32,905 bases of DNA from Prolixibacteraceae bacterium UBA6029 (GTDB taxonomy: Bacteria > Bacteroidota > Bacteroidia > Bacteroidales > Prolixibacteraceae). The DNA is taken from positions 1-32,905 of the forward strand of contig DIZL01000039.1 in the NCBI GenBank assembly GCA_002429385.1. Direction: 5' to 3'. Within the stretch, counting starts at the first letter, position 1. Each line of letters starts with the position of its first letter. Below are positions 8,467 to 16,284 of the stretch, in pieces. The position numbers and the translations under genes were made by a program. Under the pieces are notes generated by a model. It was not told the DNA's origin, ran no database searches, and saw only the letters and a list, made by a program, of their open reading frames with translations.

Positions 8467-8515
8467 ATTTTTTGTTTCTTCGTTCTAAAAATGTAAAAAT
8501 AAAAGGTCTGAAAGA

Positions 8516-8545
8516 TTTGTGAACCAAATGCTCTGTTTATTTTTG
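8516..8545 (+). promoter_or_regulatory. Bacteroidota-type promoter of tamL
   Basis: TTTG at 8516-8519 and TATTTTTG at 8538-8545 are separated by 18 bases, close to the -33/-7 consensus TTTG-N19-TAnnTTTG of the Bacteroidota primary sigma factor. Transcription would start near 8551, only about ten bases before the tamL ATG. Confidence 0.6.
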
Positions 8546-8560
8546 TAAAAACTCAAATTC

Positions 8561-10906
8561 ATGTACTTGTTCCATCTGCACAAATATATTGCATTTCGAA
8601 GAATCGCTTTTCTATCATGTATGATCTTGTTTGGATCATGCAACTCCACCCGATTTGTACCCGAAGGTAAATATTTGCTCAACAGAATAGCCGTAAAGGC
8701 TGATAATAAAAATTTAAAGCGAGAGGAGTTAAAAAATCATCTTCGGCAAAAGGAAAATCTCAGGATTTTAGGAGTACTTAAATTCCATTTATGGATGTAT
8801 AATTTGTCATCGGGGTCAAAAACAAACGATTGGCTTAAACGGATTGGAGAGGCACCTGTTTTATATGACGAATTTCAAACACAAAAAAGCAAGGAAGAGT
8901 TAATAAAGTATTTGAAAAACAAAGGATATTACGATGCTACTGTAAATGATTCACTGCTAATCGATCCGAATAAAAGGAAACTGAATTTGATCTTTGATAT
9001 CAGGGCAAATCAACCCTACCGGATTCGCAATTATGTATATGTCATCAAAGATTCGAAATTGCAGGATGTGATCTTAAAAGATACTGTAAATCAGCTCCTA
9101 AAGCGAAATGATGTCTTTGATTTGGATGTCTTGAATGCCGATAGACTTCGAATCTCACGGTTTCTTAAGGACAGGGGCTATTATAAGTTTACCGAAGACT
9201 TCATTAGTTTTAAGGCGGATACAAATTTGTATAATCACAGGGTCGACCTGACTTTAAAAGTTGATGATCCGATATTGCCTAATGATGAGAAGAAAGTTGT
9301 TGAACATCAAAAATATAAGATCAGGAATTATTTGATTAATCCATCTGTTAAGGCTATAGATCTGTCTGGCAATCAATCTGAATTGAAACTCGATACTTTG
9401 GTTCACGATGATTACATCTTCACCTACTCCGGGAAATTAAAATACAGGCCTGATGTGTTTTACGACTTGAATCGGTTGAAGGATAGTACCTATTATTGTT
9501 TGTTGAATGCGGAAAAAACATACCGGGCTTTAAATCGATTAAAACAATTCAAGCTGATTAATATTGGTTTCACCGAAACTAATTTGTTTTCCAATGATTC
9601 CATCCCACTTTTGGATTGCAAAATGCAGCTAACTCCATTGCCACGTCAAAACTTTTCGGTCGATGTCGGAGGAACCAATTCGTCAGGTAATCTGGGAGTT
9701 GCTGGTACCTTTAACTTTCAGCATCGGAATGTTTTTCGCGGAGCGGAAGTTTTTGATCTGCAGCTTAGAGGGGCAAGAGAACGACAGCAGGCCCTGATCA
9801 ATAACAGTAGCCTTGATTTTAACACTCTAGAATTAGGAATTGAATCCAGTCTCACATTTCCTAAATTCCTGAGTTTTATTAAAGCCAAGCAATTTTTTAC
9901 ATTTCAAATCCCGGAAACCAAACTTACGGTTGGATTTAATTATCAAAGCCGCCCTGATTACACCAGGACGATATCCAATCTTAAGTTTGGTTACAACTGG
10001 AAATCTTCAGAATATCATTTTCACACATTAAACCTGCTGGATTTAAACTATGTGATTCTAACTCAATTTAATCCTGCATTTATAAACTCGATACAAGATC
10101 TGTTTATTAAAAGCAGTTTTACTGACCATTTGATTTCTGCTTCCAACTACAGCTGGTTGTATAATACCCAAAATATCAACAAGAGAGAAGATTACAAGTA
10201 TTTCAGAATCAATTTTGAATCAGCAGGGAATTTACTTGCCCTTTATTCCACGTTAATAGATAAAGCAAAAACTGAAGTAAAAGATCCACTTACAAATCAG
10301 GTCAGTTCATACTACGAAATATTGAATACCCGTTTTGCTCAATATGTGAAAAGCGATTTTGAATATCGCTACGGGCATATAATTGACCGGTTGAGTTCGG
10401 TTGTCGGTCGAACATTTATAGGGATTGGTGTCCCATACGGCAATTTTGATGATCTTCCGTTTGAGAAAAAATATTTCACTGGCGGTGCAAATGGAATCCG
10501 CGCCTGGCAAGTCCGGTCGCTAGGGCCAGGTTCGTATAAAGTTCCTTCTAATATTTATCCGAATCAATCATCGGATATTAAGTTGGAAGCAAACCTGGAA
10601 TACCGTTTCATTTTGTTCTGGTTAATGGAAGGCGCTTTGTTTATGGATGCCGGTAATATATGGGCCATCAATAGCCTGGACAATCGCGAAGGTGCAGTCT
10701 TCAAAATCAATGAGTTCTATAAACAAATTGCTGTGGGTTCAGGTGTCGGATTGCGTTTCAATTTTACGTACTTCCTATTTCGCCTCGACCTTGGAGTGAA
10801 GATGCGTGATCCCTCTCTGCCTGCAGGCAAACGATTTATCCCTGGAAATTATCGGCTTTCTAGTGATCAGTTTAACCTTTCATTTGCAATTGGCTATCCA
10901 TTCTAA
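8561..10906 (+). CDS. tamL: TamA-like outer-membrane lipoprotein of the Omp85 family (TamL)
   Basis: The 781-residue product has a lipoprotein signal: two Arg at 13-14, the hydrophobic run IAFLSCMILF, and the lipobox FGSC with Cys27. POTRA-like modules follow (QTQKSKEELIKYLKNKGYYD, then the second module DADRLRISRFLKDRGYYKF-like region near 190-210, and a third before residue 380). The C-terminal 400 residues form a 16-strand Omp85 barrel, with the L6-type motif FTGGANGIRAWQVRSLGPG and an end strand NLSFAIGYPF finishing in aromatic Phe. Lipidated TamA homologues (TamL) are known in Bacteroidota, where they work with a TamB-type protein in envelope biogenesis. No tamB is adjacent here. A second BamA-like insertase is the alternative reading. 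Confidence 0.85.
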   Translation: MYLFHLHKYIAFRRIAFLSCMILFGSCNSTRFVPEGKYLLNRIAVKADNKNLKREELKNHLRQKENLRILGVLKFHLWMYNLSSGSKTNDWLKRIGEAPVLYDEFQTQKSKEELIKYLKNKGYYDATVNDSLLIDPNKRKLNLIFDIRANQPYRIRNYVYVIKDSKLQDVILKDTVNQLLKRNDVFDLDVLNADRLRISRFLKDRGYYKFTEDFISFKADTNLYNHRVDLTLKVDDPILPNDEKKVVEHQKYKIRNYLINPSVKAIDLSGNQSELKLDTLVHDDYIFTYSGKLKYRPDVFYDLNRLKDSTYYCLLNAEKTYRALNRLKQFKLINIGFTETNLFSNDSIPLLDCKMQLTPLPRQNFSVDVGGTNSSGNLGVAGTFNFQHRNVFRGAEVFDLQLRGARERQQALINNSSLDFNTLELGIESSLTFPKFLSFIKAKQFFTFQIPETKLTVGFNYQSRPDYTRTISNLKFGYNWKSSEYHFHTLNLLDLNYVILTQFNPAFINSIQDLFIKSSFTDHLISASNYSWLYNTQNINKREDYKYFRINFESAGNLLALYSTLIDKAKTEVKDPLTNQVSSYYEILNTRFAQYVKSDFEYRYGHIIDRLSSVVGRTFIGIGVPYGNFDDLPFEKKYFTGGANGIRAWQVRSLGPGSYKVPSNIYPNQSSDIKLEANLEYRFILFWLMEGALFMDAGNIWAINSLDNREGAVFKINEFYKQIAVGSGVGLRFNFTYFLFRLDLGVKMRDPSLPAGKRFIPGNYRLSSDQFNLSFAIGYPF

Positions 10907-10917
10907 GCACATTCGGG

Positions 10918-10972
10918 ATCACATGATATTGTTGTGGGGAAAGCAAAGTCAATGGTGAGTTTTAAAAAATCT
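10918..10972 (+). repeat. Dispersed 55-bp repeat, copy 2
   Basis: This copy is identical to 127-172 over 46 bases, with one mismatch in the last nine. It begins 12 bases after the tamL stop codon and ends just before the poly-A side of the aldolase terminator. The sequence beyond it does not resemble the sequence beyond copy 1, so only this segment is shared. Confidence 0.85.
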
Positions 10973-10976
10973 CAGT

Positions 10977-11003
10977 AAAAAAAGGACCACCTTACGGCAG
11001 CCC
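10977..11003 (-). terminator. Rho-independent terminator of the class IIB aldolase gene
   Basis: Read on the minus strand, GGGCTGCC, a GTAA tetraloop and GGTGGTCC form an eight-pair stem with three G-U pairs, followed by seven T. It lies 26 bases beyond the aldolase stop codon. Confidence 0.75.
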
Positions 11004-11029
11004 TTTCAATAAGGAAACAATGAATCGGA

Positions 11030-12025
11030 TTAAGCTTTGCCGGCTGAACCTAAAACATTATTATTTTTGTGTTTGTATAGTACAGTCAAAGCGTCACGGG
11101 CAGGACCAAGGTATTTACGTGGATCAAATTCACCTGGTTTTTCAACAAATACTTTACGGATAGCAGCCGTCATAGCTAAACGTCCATCAGAGTCGATGTT
11201 TATCTTGCATACAGCCGATTTGGCAGCCCTGCGAAGTTGTTCTTCAGGAATACCCACTGAATCTTTTAAAGCGCCGCCAAACTTGTTGATCGTATCAACA
11301 TCTTCTTGCGGAACTGATGAAGAACCATGAAGCACAATTGGGAATCCGGGAAGTTTTACTTCAATTTCTTCAAGAATGTCGAAACGGAGTGGTGGTGGCA
11401 CCAATACACCATCTGCATTACGGGTACATTGTTCTGGAGTGAATTTGTTTGCGCCATGTGAAGTGCCGATTGAAATGGCCAACGAATCAACACCTGTTTT
11501 GGTGACAAATTCGATTACTTCTTCTGGTTTTGTATAGTGCGATTTTTCAGCAACTACATCATCTTCAACTCCTGCCAAAACACCAAGCTCACCTTCAACA
11601 GTTACACCGTGTGCGTGAGCGTATTCAACAACCCTTTTGGTAAGGGCCATGTTTTCTTCGAAAGAAAAATGTGATCCGTCAATCATTACTGAAGAGAAGC
11701 CACTGTCAATACAGTCTTTACACAATTCGAAGGTGTCACCGTGATCAAGATGAAGAGCGATTGGAATCTCGCAGCCCAGTTCTTTGGCAAATTCCACTGC
11801 GCCTTTGGCCATATTACGGAGCAAATTGGCATTTGCATATTTACGGGCTCCTGCTGAAACCTGAAGGATAACAGGTGACTTGGTCTCAACACAAGCCTGA
11901 ATGATTGCCTGAAGCTGTTCCATATTGTTAAAGTTGTAGGCTGGGACAGCATATCCGCCTTCAACTGCTTTTGCAAACATCTCTGTAGTGTTCACAAGTC
12001 CTAAGTCTTTATAACTGGTACTCAT
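11030..12025 (-). CDS. fba: Class II fructose-bisphosphate aldolase, subclass IIB
   Basis: This 331-residue TIM-barrel aldolase splits fructose 1,6-bisphosphate into DHAP and glyceraldehyde 3-phosphate in glycolysis and gluconeogenesis. The catalytic Asp94 and zinc ligand His95 are in HLDHGD. Further zinc ligands are His190 in GTSHGANKF and His233 in VLHGSSSVP. KINIDSDGRLAMTAAIRK is the phosphate-binding C-terminal block. Spacing and motifs fit subclass IIB (tagatose-bisphosphate aldolase-like) rather than the IIA enzyme encoded 730 bases away. KbaY/GatY-type tagatose activity is possible but less likely at this length. The gene has its own terminator. It points away from the second aldolase gene, so the two can be regulated separately. 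Confidence 0.95.
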   Translation of the reverse strand: MSTSYKDLGLVNTTEMFAKAVEGGYAVPAYNFNNMEQLQAIIQACVETKSPVILQVSAGARKYANANLLRNMAKGAVEFAKELGCEIPIALHLDHGDTFELCKDCIDSGFSSVMIDGSHFSFEENMALTKRVVEYAHAHGVTVEGELGVLAGVEDDVVAEKSHYTKPEEVIEFVTKTGVDSLAISIGTSHGANKFTPEQCTRNADGVLVPPPLRFDILEEIEVKLPGFPIVLHGSSSVPQEDVDTINKFGGALKDSVGIPEEQLRRAAKSAVCKINIDSDGRLAMTAAIRKVFVEKPGEFDPRKYLGPARDALTVLYKHKNNNVLGSAGKA

Positions 12026-12083
12026 TCTTTTTGGGTTTTTTATTGATTAACGATTGTTATTTTTGGGTTTTTTAAATGCAGTG

Positions 12084-12112
12084 CAATTGTAAGGATTTAT
12101 CAATTAAAACAA
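12084..12112 (-). promoter_or_regulatory. Possible promoter of the class IIB aldolase gene
   Basis: On the minus strand TTGTTT (12112-12107) and TACAATTG (12091-12084) resemble the -33 and -7 elements of Bacteroidota with about 18 bases between the TTG and the -7 box. The last four bases are ATTG rather than TTTG, so support is modest. The leader would be about 50 nt. Confidence 0.35.
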
Positions 12113-12199
12113 GCCTAATCACAACTATTGATTCTGTCAATTAAACAATACTTAACACAGAATACTGATTTATTAAGTGGTTTTTTACTAAAAAATTTG

Positions 12200-12207
12200 T
12201 ATCTTTA
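12200..12207 (+). promoter_or_regulatory. Weak -7 element (TATCTTTA) before the small ORF
   Basis: TATCTTTA differs from TAnnTTTG only at the last base. No clear TTTG is found 19-21 bases upstream, where GTGGTTTTTT stands instead. The 59-codon ORF starts 9 bases downstream. Transcription is therefore possible but not well supported. Confidence 0.3.
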
Positions 12208-12215
12208 TATTACCA

Positions 12216-12395
12216 ATGAGTTCATGCCAAAGTCTGACAATAAGATTCAGCAATGAACTGATAGGCTGTGGACACCAATTTTCTTTCCATTCAGAAGTTT
12301 TTCCAGAAAGCAATGAACCGGCTTCCTACATACACGGATCGTATCCGGATAGGGATTGCGTCGTGTTTGCTTCGGATCAATTAATCTATGATTGA
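12216..12395 (+). CDS. Possible 59-residue hypothetical protein
   Basis: An ATG at 12216 opens 59 codons ending in TGA at 12393-12395. The peptide starts MSSCQSLTIRFSNELIGCGH and ends VVFASDQLIYD. It has three Cys, four His and many Ser, no membrane segment and no signal peptide. I do not recognise a family. It is the only open stretch of note in the 730-base spacer between the divergent aldolase genes. The first 50 bases can also fold into a hairpin (AGTTCAT at 12219 with ATGAACT at 12254, enclosing CTGA/TCAG), so the region could instead be an untranslated RNA. There is no Shine-Dalgarno, which is normal here. The rest of the spacer (12396-12755) shows only the aldolase promoter. Confidence 0.3.
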   Translation: MSSCQSLTIRFSNELIGCGHQFSFHSEVFPESNEPASYIHGSYPDRDCVVFASDQLIYD

Positions 12396-12678
12396 TTTGC
12401 AACTGTACAAAGATTCAAATTTTAGTACTGTTGCAGATCAGTCATAGTACAGATATAGAGAAGGGATACCCTTTCGTTCCCCTCCTTGTCCTTACCCAAT
12501 CCCTGTTCAGCTTACAACAGCATTCCTCCGGTCAGTCACTTTAATCAATCAGCTTTTCGCAAAAAAGCAGAATAAACAGGCACAATCTCTAAACTATTCA
12601 ATCATCAAATAATTCTCATTTTTTTAGCGATTTCCCCGGATAGTTGAGCGATATTTTCTTTTTAACCCTGAACATTAC

Positions 12679-12686
12679 TACCTTTG
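12679..12686 (+). promoter_or_regulatory. Probable -7 promoter element of the class IIA aldolase gene
   Basis: TACCTTTG fits the TAnnTTTG consensus exactly. About 20 bases upstream lies only a T-rich stretch (TTTTCTTTTT) in place of a good TTTG. Transcription would start near 12693, giving a leader of about 63 nt. Confidence 0.5.
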
Positions 12687-12755
12687 ATCAGTTATAATTG
12701 GGTTGAATTGAGGTTTTAGTTGCATATAAAATAGTTTAATTTAAATATTCATACA

Positions 12756-13832
12756 ATGACAAAGATTTCAGACGTAGTAAAGCGTGGAGTAGTATCAGGC
12801 GATGACTTACAAAAGGTATTTGCTATCGCTAAAGAGAATCATTTTGCACTTCCCGCAGTGAATGTGGTAAATTCAGATTCGGTAAATGCTGTAATGGAAG
12901 CTGCAAAACAGGTGAATTCACCAGTAATCATTCAGTTTTCAAATGGTGGAGCACAATTTTATGCCGGAAAAGGATTAAAGCTCGAAGGTCAGCAGGCTCA
13001 GATTGCCGGAGCCATTGTTGGCGCTAAAGCGGTGCATTTTCTTGCCGAACTTTACGGTGTACATGTGATATTGCATACTGATCATGCTGCAAAAAAACTT
13101 TTACCCTGGATCGATGGTCTTTTAGATGCGGGTGAAAAGCATTTTTCTGAAACGGGCAAACCGTTGTTCAGTTCCCATATGCTTGATTTATCAGAAGAAC
13201 CACTTCAGGAAAACATAGAGATATGTAAAAAATATCTGGCCCGAATGAGCAAAATAGGAATGACTCTTGAAATAGAGTTGGGTTGTACCGGTGGGGAAGA
13301 AGATGGTGTTGATAATTCAAGCATGGATAATTCATTGCTTTACACTCAGCCAGCTGACGTTAGCTATGCTTACGAAGAATTGAGCCAGATAAGTCCTGAT
13401 TTCACTATTGCAGCTTCATTTGGTAATGTTCACGGGGTTTATAAACCAGGTAACGTGAAACTTACACCGAAGATTCTGGATAATTCACAGAAGTATATAT
13501 CGAAGAAACATGGACTTGGTGAAAAGCCGATTAATTTTGTTTTTCACGGGGGATCAGGTTCTTCACTTGAGGAAATTCGTGAAGCCATTTCATACGGTGT
13601 TATAAAGATGAATATTGATACCGATACCCAATGGGCTACCTGGGACGGAGTTCGTAAATACGAGGCTCAAAACAGGGCTTACCTGCAAGGTCAGATTGGT
13701 AATCCTGATGGGGTAGACAAGCCGAATAAGAAATATTACGATCCTCGGGTTTGGTTACGCAAGGCTCAGGAATCAATGACTGAAAGAGTAAAGATAGCAT
13801 TCAATGATCTGAATAACATAGACAGGAGTTAA
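12756..13832 (+). CDS. fbaA: Class II fructose-bisphosphate aldolase, subclass IIA (E. coli FbaA type)
   Basis: The 358-residue product can be aligned with E. coli FbaA almost without gaps. Key residues fall at the same numbers: Asp109 and His110 in HTDHAAKK, Glu residues in EIELGCTGGEEDGVDN, His226 in FGNVHGVYKPGN, and His264 in FVFHGGSGS. KMNIDTDTQWATWDGV binds phosphate, and PNKKYYDPRVWLR closes the protein. The zinc enzyme carries out the reversible aldol cleavage of fructose 1,6-bisphosphate. It differs in subclass from the aldolase encoded on the other strand at 11030-12025, so the pair is not a recent duplication. It is monocistronic, with a promoter-like TACCTTTG upstream and a terminator just downstream. 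Confidence 0.97.
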   Translation: MTKISDVVKRGVVSGDDLQKVFAIAKENHFALPAVNVVNSDSVNAVMEAAKQVNSPVIIQFSNGGAQFYAGKGLKLEGQQAQIAGAIVGAKAVHFLAELYGVHVILHTDHAAKKLLPWIDGLLDAGEKHFSETGKPLFSSHMLDLSEEPLQENIEICKKYLARMSKIGMTLEIELGCTGGEEDGVDNSSMDNSLLYTQPADVSYAYEELSQISPDFTIAASFGNVHGVYKPGNVKLTPKILDNSQKYISKKHGLGEKPINFVFHGGSGSSLEEIREAISYGVIKMNIDTDTQWATWDGVRKYEAQNRAYLQGQIGNPDGVDKPNKKYYDPRVWLRKAQESMTERVKIAFNDLNNIDRS

Positions 13833-13852
13833 ATTCCTGAAATTAATAATTG

Positions 13853-13880
13853 AACCCGGATAAATCGTCCGGGTTTTTTT
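13853..13880 (+). terminator. Rho-independent terminator of fbaA
   Basis: AACCCGGA and TCCGGGTT pair perfectly around a 7-base loop and are followed by a run of T. The hairpin begins 21 bases after the stop codon. Confidence 0.9.
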
Positions 13881-13922
13881 ATTTACAAAAAAAGGAGTAA
13901 ATTAGGGATAGCAATCTAACAG

Positions 13923-15002
13923 ATGAACTTCAAACAAATTATCCGCGACTATTTTACCTTTAGCCGTAATGAACGGAAAGGAATTATTATTCTTGTGGTC
14001 TTGATTTTGTTGCTTGCCGTAGCCAATAAAGTTGTTTTCTATTTCGAGACTCCTGCAAGGATTGATACCTTATTACTCGATTCTGCCAGTCATAAGTTGG
14101 CATTGATCAATGATTCACTCAATCAGAAATTACCCTTACGTAGGCTTTTTACCTTTAATCCCAATACCATTGACTCGGTTGCCCTTGACAGTCTTGATCT
14201 GCCGAAGACGATAAAGCATAATTTATTAAAATTCAGAAGGAAGGGGGGGGAGTTTTATTCTGCTTCAGATTTTAAAAGACTTTATGGCATTACCGATAAG
14301 ATTTTCGGACAGATTGAACCCTTTTTAATATTTGATAAAGGACAGAGATCACCAATTCCTGTTGTTCAAAAGAAAGAATTATTTGCGTTCGATCCAAACA
14401 AAGCGACTGATGATGAGTTTTTGCGGTTGGGATTATCTCAAAAGCAATTGTCAGGTATAAGGAATTATCAAAATAAAGGAGGAATATATAAGAATAAGGA
14501 TGGTTTTTTTAAGATGTGGGGTCTTAGGGACGATCAGAAAAAAGAGTTATCTGATTATATAATAATCGAAGGCAAAGATAATTCTACATCAGGTAAATTA
14601 ACAGTGAAGGATATCTCAATCGAATTGAATACTGCTGATTCGATCCAGCTAAAGCAATTGCCAGGTATTGGAGATAAATTGTCGAAACGGATTGTGAAAT
14701 ACCGGGACATATTGGGCGGCTTTTATTCACTCTCACAATTGAAAGAAGTTTATGGTTTAAATGAACAGACAATCTTACGGATCAAGGATAAATTGACATT
14801 GGACAGTACGAAGATCCGAAAGCTGGATGTTAATTTTGGGGATCTGAGTGAACTTTCGAGGCATCCTTACCTTCAAAAAAATCTTGCACGGCAGATTATA
14901 AAGTTCAGGACTAAAAATGGACGCATACCTAATTTGATCGTGTTACGCGACAGTATGATTTTAAACATAGACGAATACAACAGATTAAAACCTTACTTTT
15001 AG
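13923..15002 (+). CDS. Membrane-anchored protein with four helix-hairpin-helix (ComEA-like) modules
   Basis: Residues 20-40 form one transmembrane helix (IIILVVLILLLAVANKVVFY) after a charged N-terminus, giving an N-in topology with the rest outside the cytoplasm. Four similar modules follow, each opening with a (F/L)xxN/D segment and ending in a GG(E/I/F)(F/Y) hairpin: 77-123, 155-202, 233-279 and 299-345. The third is the most canonical, with ELNTADSIQLKQLPGIGDKL resembling ComEA's DNA-binding HhH. ComEA itself has one module in about 100-200 residues, so this is an expanded form. DNA binding during uptake is possible but unproven. A run of eight G at 14243-14250 lies within the first module. 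The gene is followed by an 11-bp inverted repeat. Confidence 0.8.
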   Translation: MNFKQIIRDYFTFSRNERKGIIILVVLILLLAVANKVVFYFETPARIDTLLLDSASHKLALINDSLNQKLPLRRLFTFNPNTIDSVALDSLDLPKTIKHNLLKFRRKGGEFYSASDFKRLYGITDKIFGQIEPFLIFDKGQRSPIPVVQKKELFAFDPNKATDDEFLRLGLSQKQLSGIRNYQNKGGIYKNKDGFFKMWGLRDDQKKELSDYIIIEGKDNSTSGKLTVKDISIELNTADSIQLKQLPGIGDKLSKRIVKYRDILGGFYSLSQLKEVYGLNEQTILRIKDKLTLDSTKIRKLDVNFGDLSELSRHPYLQKNLARQIIKFRTKNGRIPNLIVLRDSMILNIDEYNRLKPYF

Positions 15003-15022
15003 AACAAAAAGAGGTTTTAATC
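14983..15022. repeat. 11-bp inverted repeat around the HhH gene's stop codon
   Basis: GATTAAAACCT (14983-14993) and AGGTTTTAATC (15012-15022) are exact complements with an 18-base loop that contains the stop codon. No T run follows, so it is a weak candidate terminator or an mRNA 3'-end stabiliser. Confidence 0.55.
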
Positions 15023-15083
15023 GTTGAATGTTTTATACGGTTTAAGCGGACAAATCATTAAAAAATAAATTTATAGGTATAAA

Positions 15084-15114
15084 TTTGATTAGTAATGTTT
15101 AATTCATAAATTTG
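15084..15114 (+). promoter_or_regulatory. Bacteroidota-type promoter of rpsU
   Basis: TTTG at 15084-15087 and TAAATTTG at 15107-15114 are exactly 19 bases apart, a perfect match to the -33/-7 consensus. Transcription would start near 15121, leaving a leader of about 28 nt before the rpsU ATG. Confidence 0.8.
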
Positions 15115-15148
15115 CGGCTCGAATTTTAACCAGAAAAAATATAATTTT

Positions 15149-15340
15149 ATGATCGTTATTCCAGTAAAAGAAGGCGAAAATATCGAAAGAGCGCTAAAGA
15201 GATTTAAGAGAAAGTTTGAAAAAACAGGTGTAGTAAAAGAATTACGTGAAAGGCAAGCTTTTACAAAACCTTCGATTGAAAGAAGGGCTGAAGTAAAAAA
15301 AGCCATTTATATTGAGAATTTATTGCGTCAGGACGATTAG
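15149..15340 (+). CDS. rpsU: 30S ribosomal protein bS21
   Basis: The product is a small, basic 63-residue protein, the normal length in Bacteroidota. It begins MIVIPVKEGENIERALKRFK and includes the conserved KFEKTGVVKELRERQ and the helix RRAEVKKAIY. It binds near the 3' end of 16S rRNA on the 30S platform. In Bacteroidota bS21 is reported to help hide the anti-Shine-Dalgarno, which explains why most genes here lack that signal. No Shine-Dalgarno precedes this ATG (CAGAAAAAATATAATTTT). It has its own strong promoter and is probably co-transcribed with xerC and hpf. Confidence 0.97.
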   Translation: MIVIPVKEGENIERALKRFKRKFEKTGVVKELRERQAFTKPSIERRAEVKKAIYIENLLRQDD

Positions 15341-15382
15341 AAGTATTTGGAAGATTCCAACACAGATGTAAATTATTTACTA

Positions 15383-16267
15383 ATGTCTCATCAGGAATCA
15401 TTTATTAATTACCTGAAATATGAAAAAAGGTATTCGCATCTAACTGCAGTTGCCTATAAAAAAGACCTCGATCAGTTTGAAGAATTCTATGTCAAAACGG
15501 TCGGGGATTTTAATGTTGAAGGAATAAATGATAAGATAGTCCGGGGTTGGGTTGTTGAGTTGATGGAACATGGGATTTGTGCCCGTACGGTAAATAAAAA
15601 GATATCTGCATTAAAGTCTTTCTATAAATATTTATTGAGGTTAGAGGTAATTAAGGAAAACAACCTGGTTAATGTGATTGTGCCAAAGGTTGGTAAAAAG
15701 TTGCCTCAATTTGTGGAGGAGAAGAATCTGGATCATTTATTGGATGATGGATTTTTCACAAAGGATTTTGAAGGATTTCGTGATGAATTAATGATAAGTC
15801 TGTTGTATGGAGCTGGAATTCGCTTAGCTGAATTGATGCATTTAAAAGATGCTGACGTTTATCAAACTGAATTCCTGATAAAAGTATTAGGCAAGCGGAA
15901 TAAAGAACGGATTATTCCTTATCCGCGAAGCTTAAGCCTACTGATTGAACAATACAAGCAAAAACGAACTGAATTATTTGGTTATCCTGTTGAAAGCTTG
16001 TTTTTGACTTCAAAAGGGAAACCGGTTTACGAAAAACTAATTTACAGGGTTGTTTGTATGAAACTGGCTTTAGTCACTACAATTGATAAGAAAAGTCCAC
16101 ACGTGCTTCGACATAGTTTTGCAACACATTTACTTAATCGTGGAGCCGATTTAAATGCAGTTAAGGAATTGCTCGGGCATTCGAATCTTTCAGCAACCCA
16201 AATATACACACATACCTCACTGGATAAGATTAAAAAAGTTTATCAACAAGCACATCCACGATCATAA
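15383..16267 (+). CDS. xerC: Tyrosine recombinase XerC/XerD type
   Basis: From the ATG at 15383 the protein has 294 residues, the usual length for Xer recombinases. The N-terminal SAM-like core-binding domain includes FINYLKYEKRYSHLTAVAYKKDL. The catalytic domain has all six expected residues: Arg147 (GAGIRLAEL), Lys171 (LGKRNKER), His240 and Arg243 (HVLRHSFATHL), His266 (LLGHSNLS) and the nucleophile Tyr275 (QIYTH). It resolves chromosome dimers at dif during division. An in-frame TTG at 15347 would add 12 residues, but similarity to the family starts at the ATG. No phage or integron genes are nearby, and the rpsU-xerC-hpf context points to the housekeeping enzyme rather than an element integrase. 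Confidence 0.9.
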   Translation: MSHQESFINYLKYEKRYSHLTAVAYKKDLDQFEEFYVKTVGDFNVEGINDKIVRGWVVELMEHGICARTVNKKISALKSFYKYLLRLEVIKENNLVNVIVPKVGKKLPQFVEEKNLDHLLDDGFFTKDFEGFRDELMISLLYGAGIRLAELMHLKDADVYQTEFLIKVLGKRNKERIIPYPRSLSLLIEQYKQKRTELFGYPVESLFLTSKGKPVYEKLIYRVVCMKLALVTTIDKKSPHVLRHSFATHLLNRGADLNAVKELLGHSNLSATQIYTHTSLDKIKKVYQQAHPRS

Positions 16268-16271
16268 ATTT

Positions 16272-16277
16272 AGGAGG
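16272..16277 (+). promoter_or_regulatory. Consensus Shine-Dalgarno of hpf
   Basis: AGGAGG ends seven bases before the hpf ATG, which is ideal spacing. Almost all other genes in the window lack such a site, and the next best is GGAG before nusG. Confidence 0.8.
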
Positions 16278-16284
16278 ATTAATT

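Noticed and set aside
12216..12510. 6S RNA, SRP RNA, tmRNA or RNase P RNA in the aldolase spacer
   Set aside because: None of the conserved sequence blocks of these RNAs could be found, and the fold is not one long hairpin as in 6S RNA.
15383..16267. Integrase of a mobile island ending in the tRNA cluster
   Set aside because: The recombinase is a housekeeping XerC type between rpsU and hpf. No cargo genes or tRNA-end duplications are visible.
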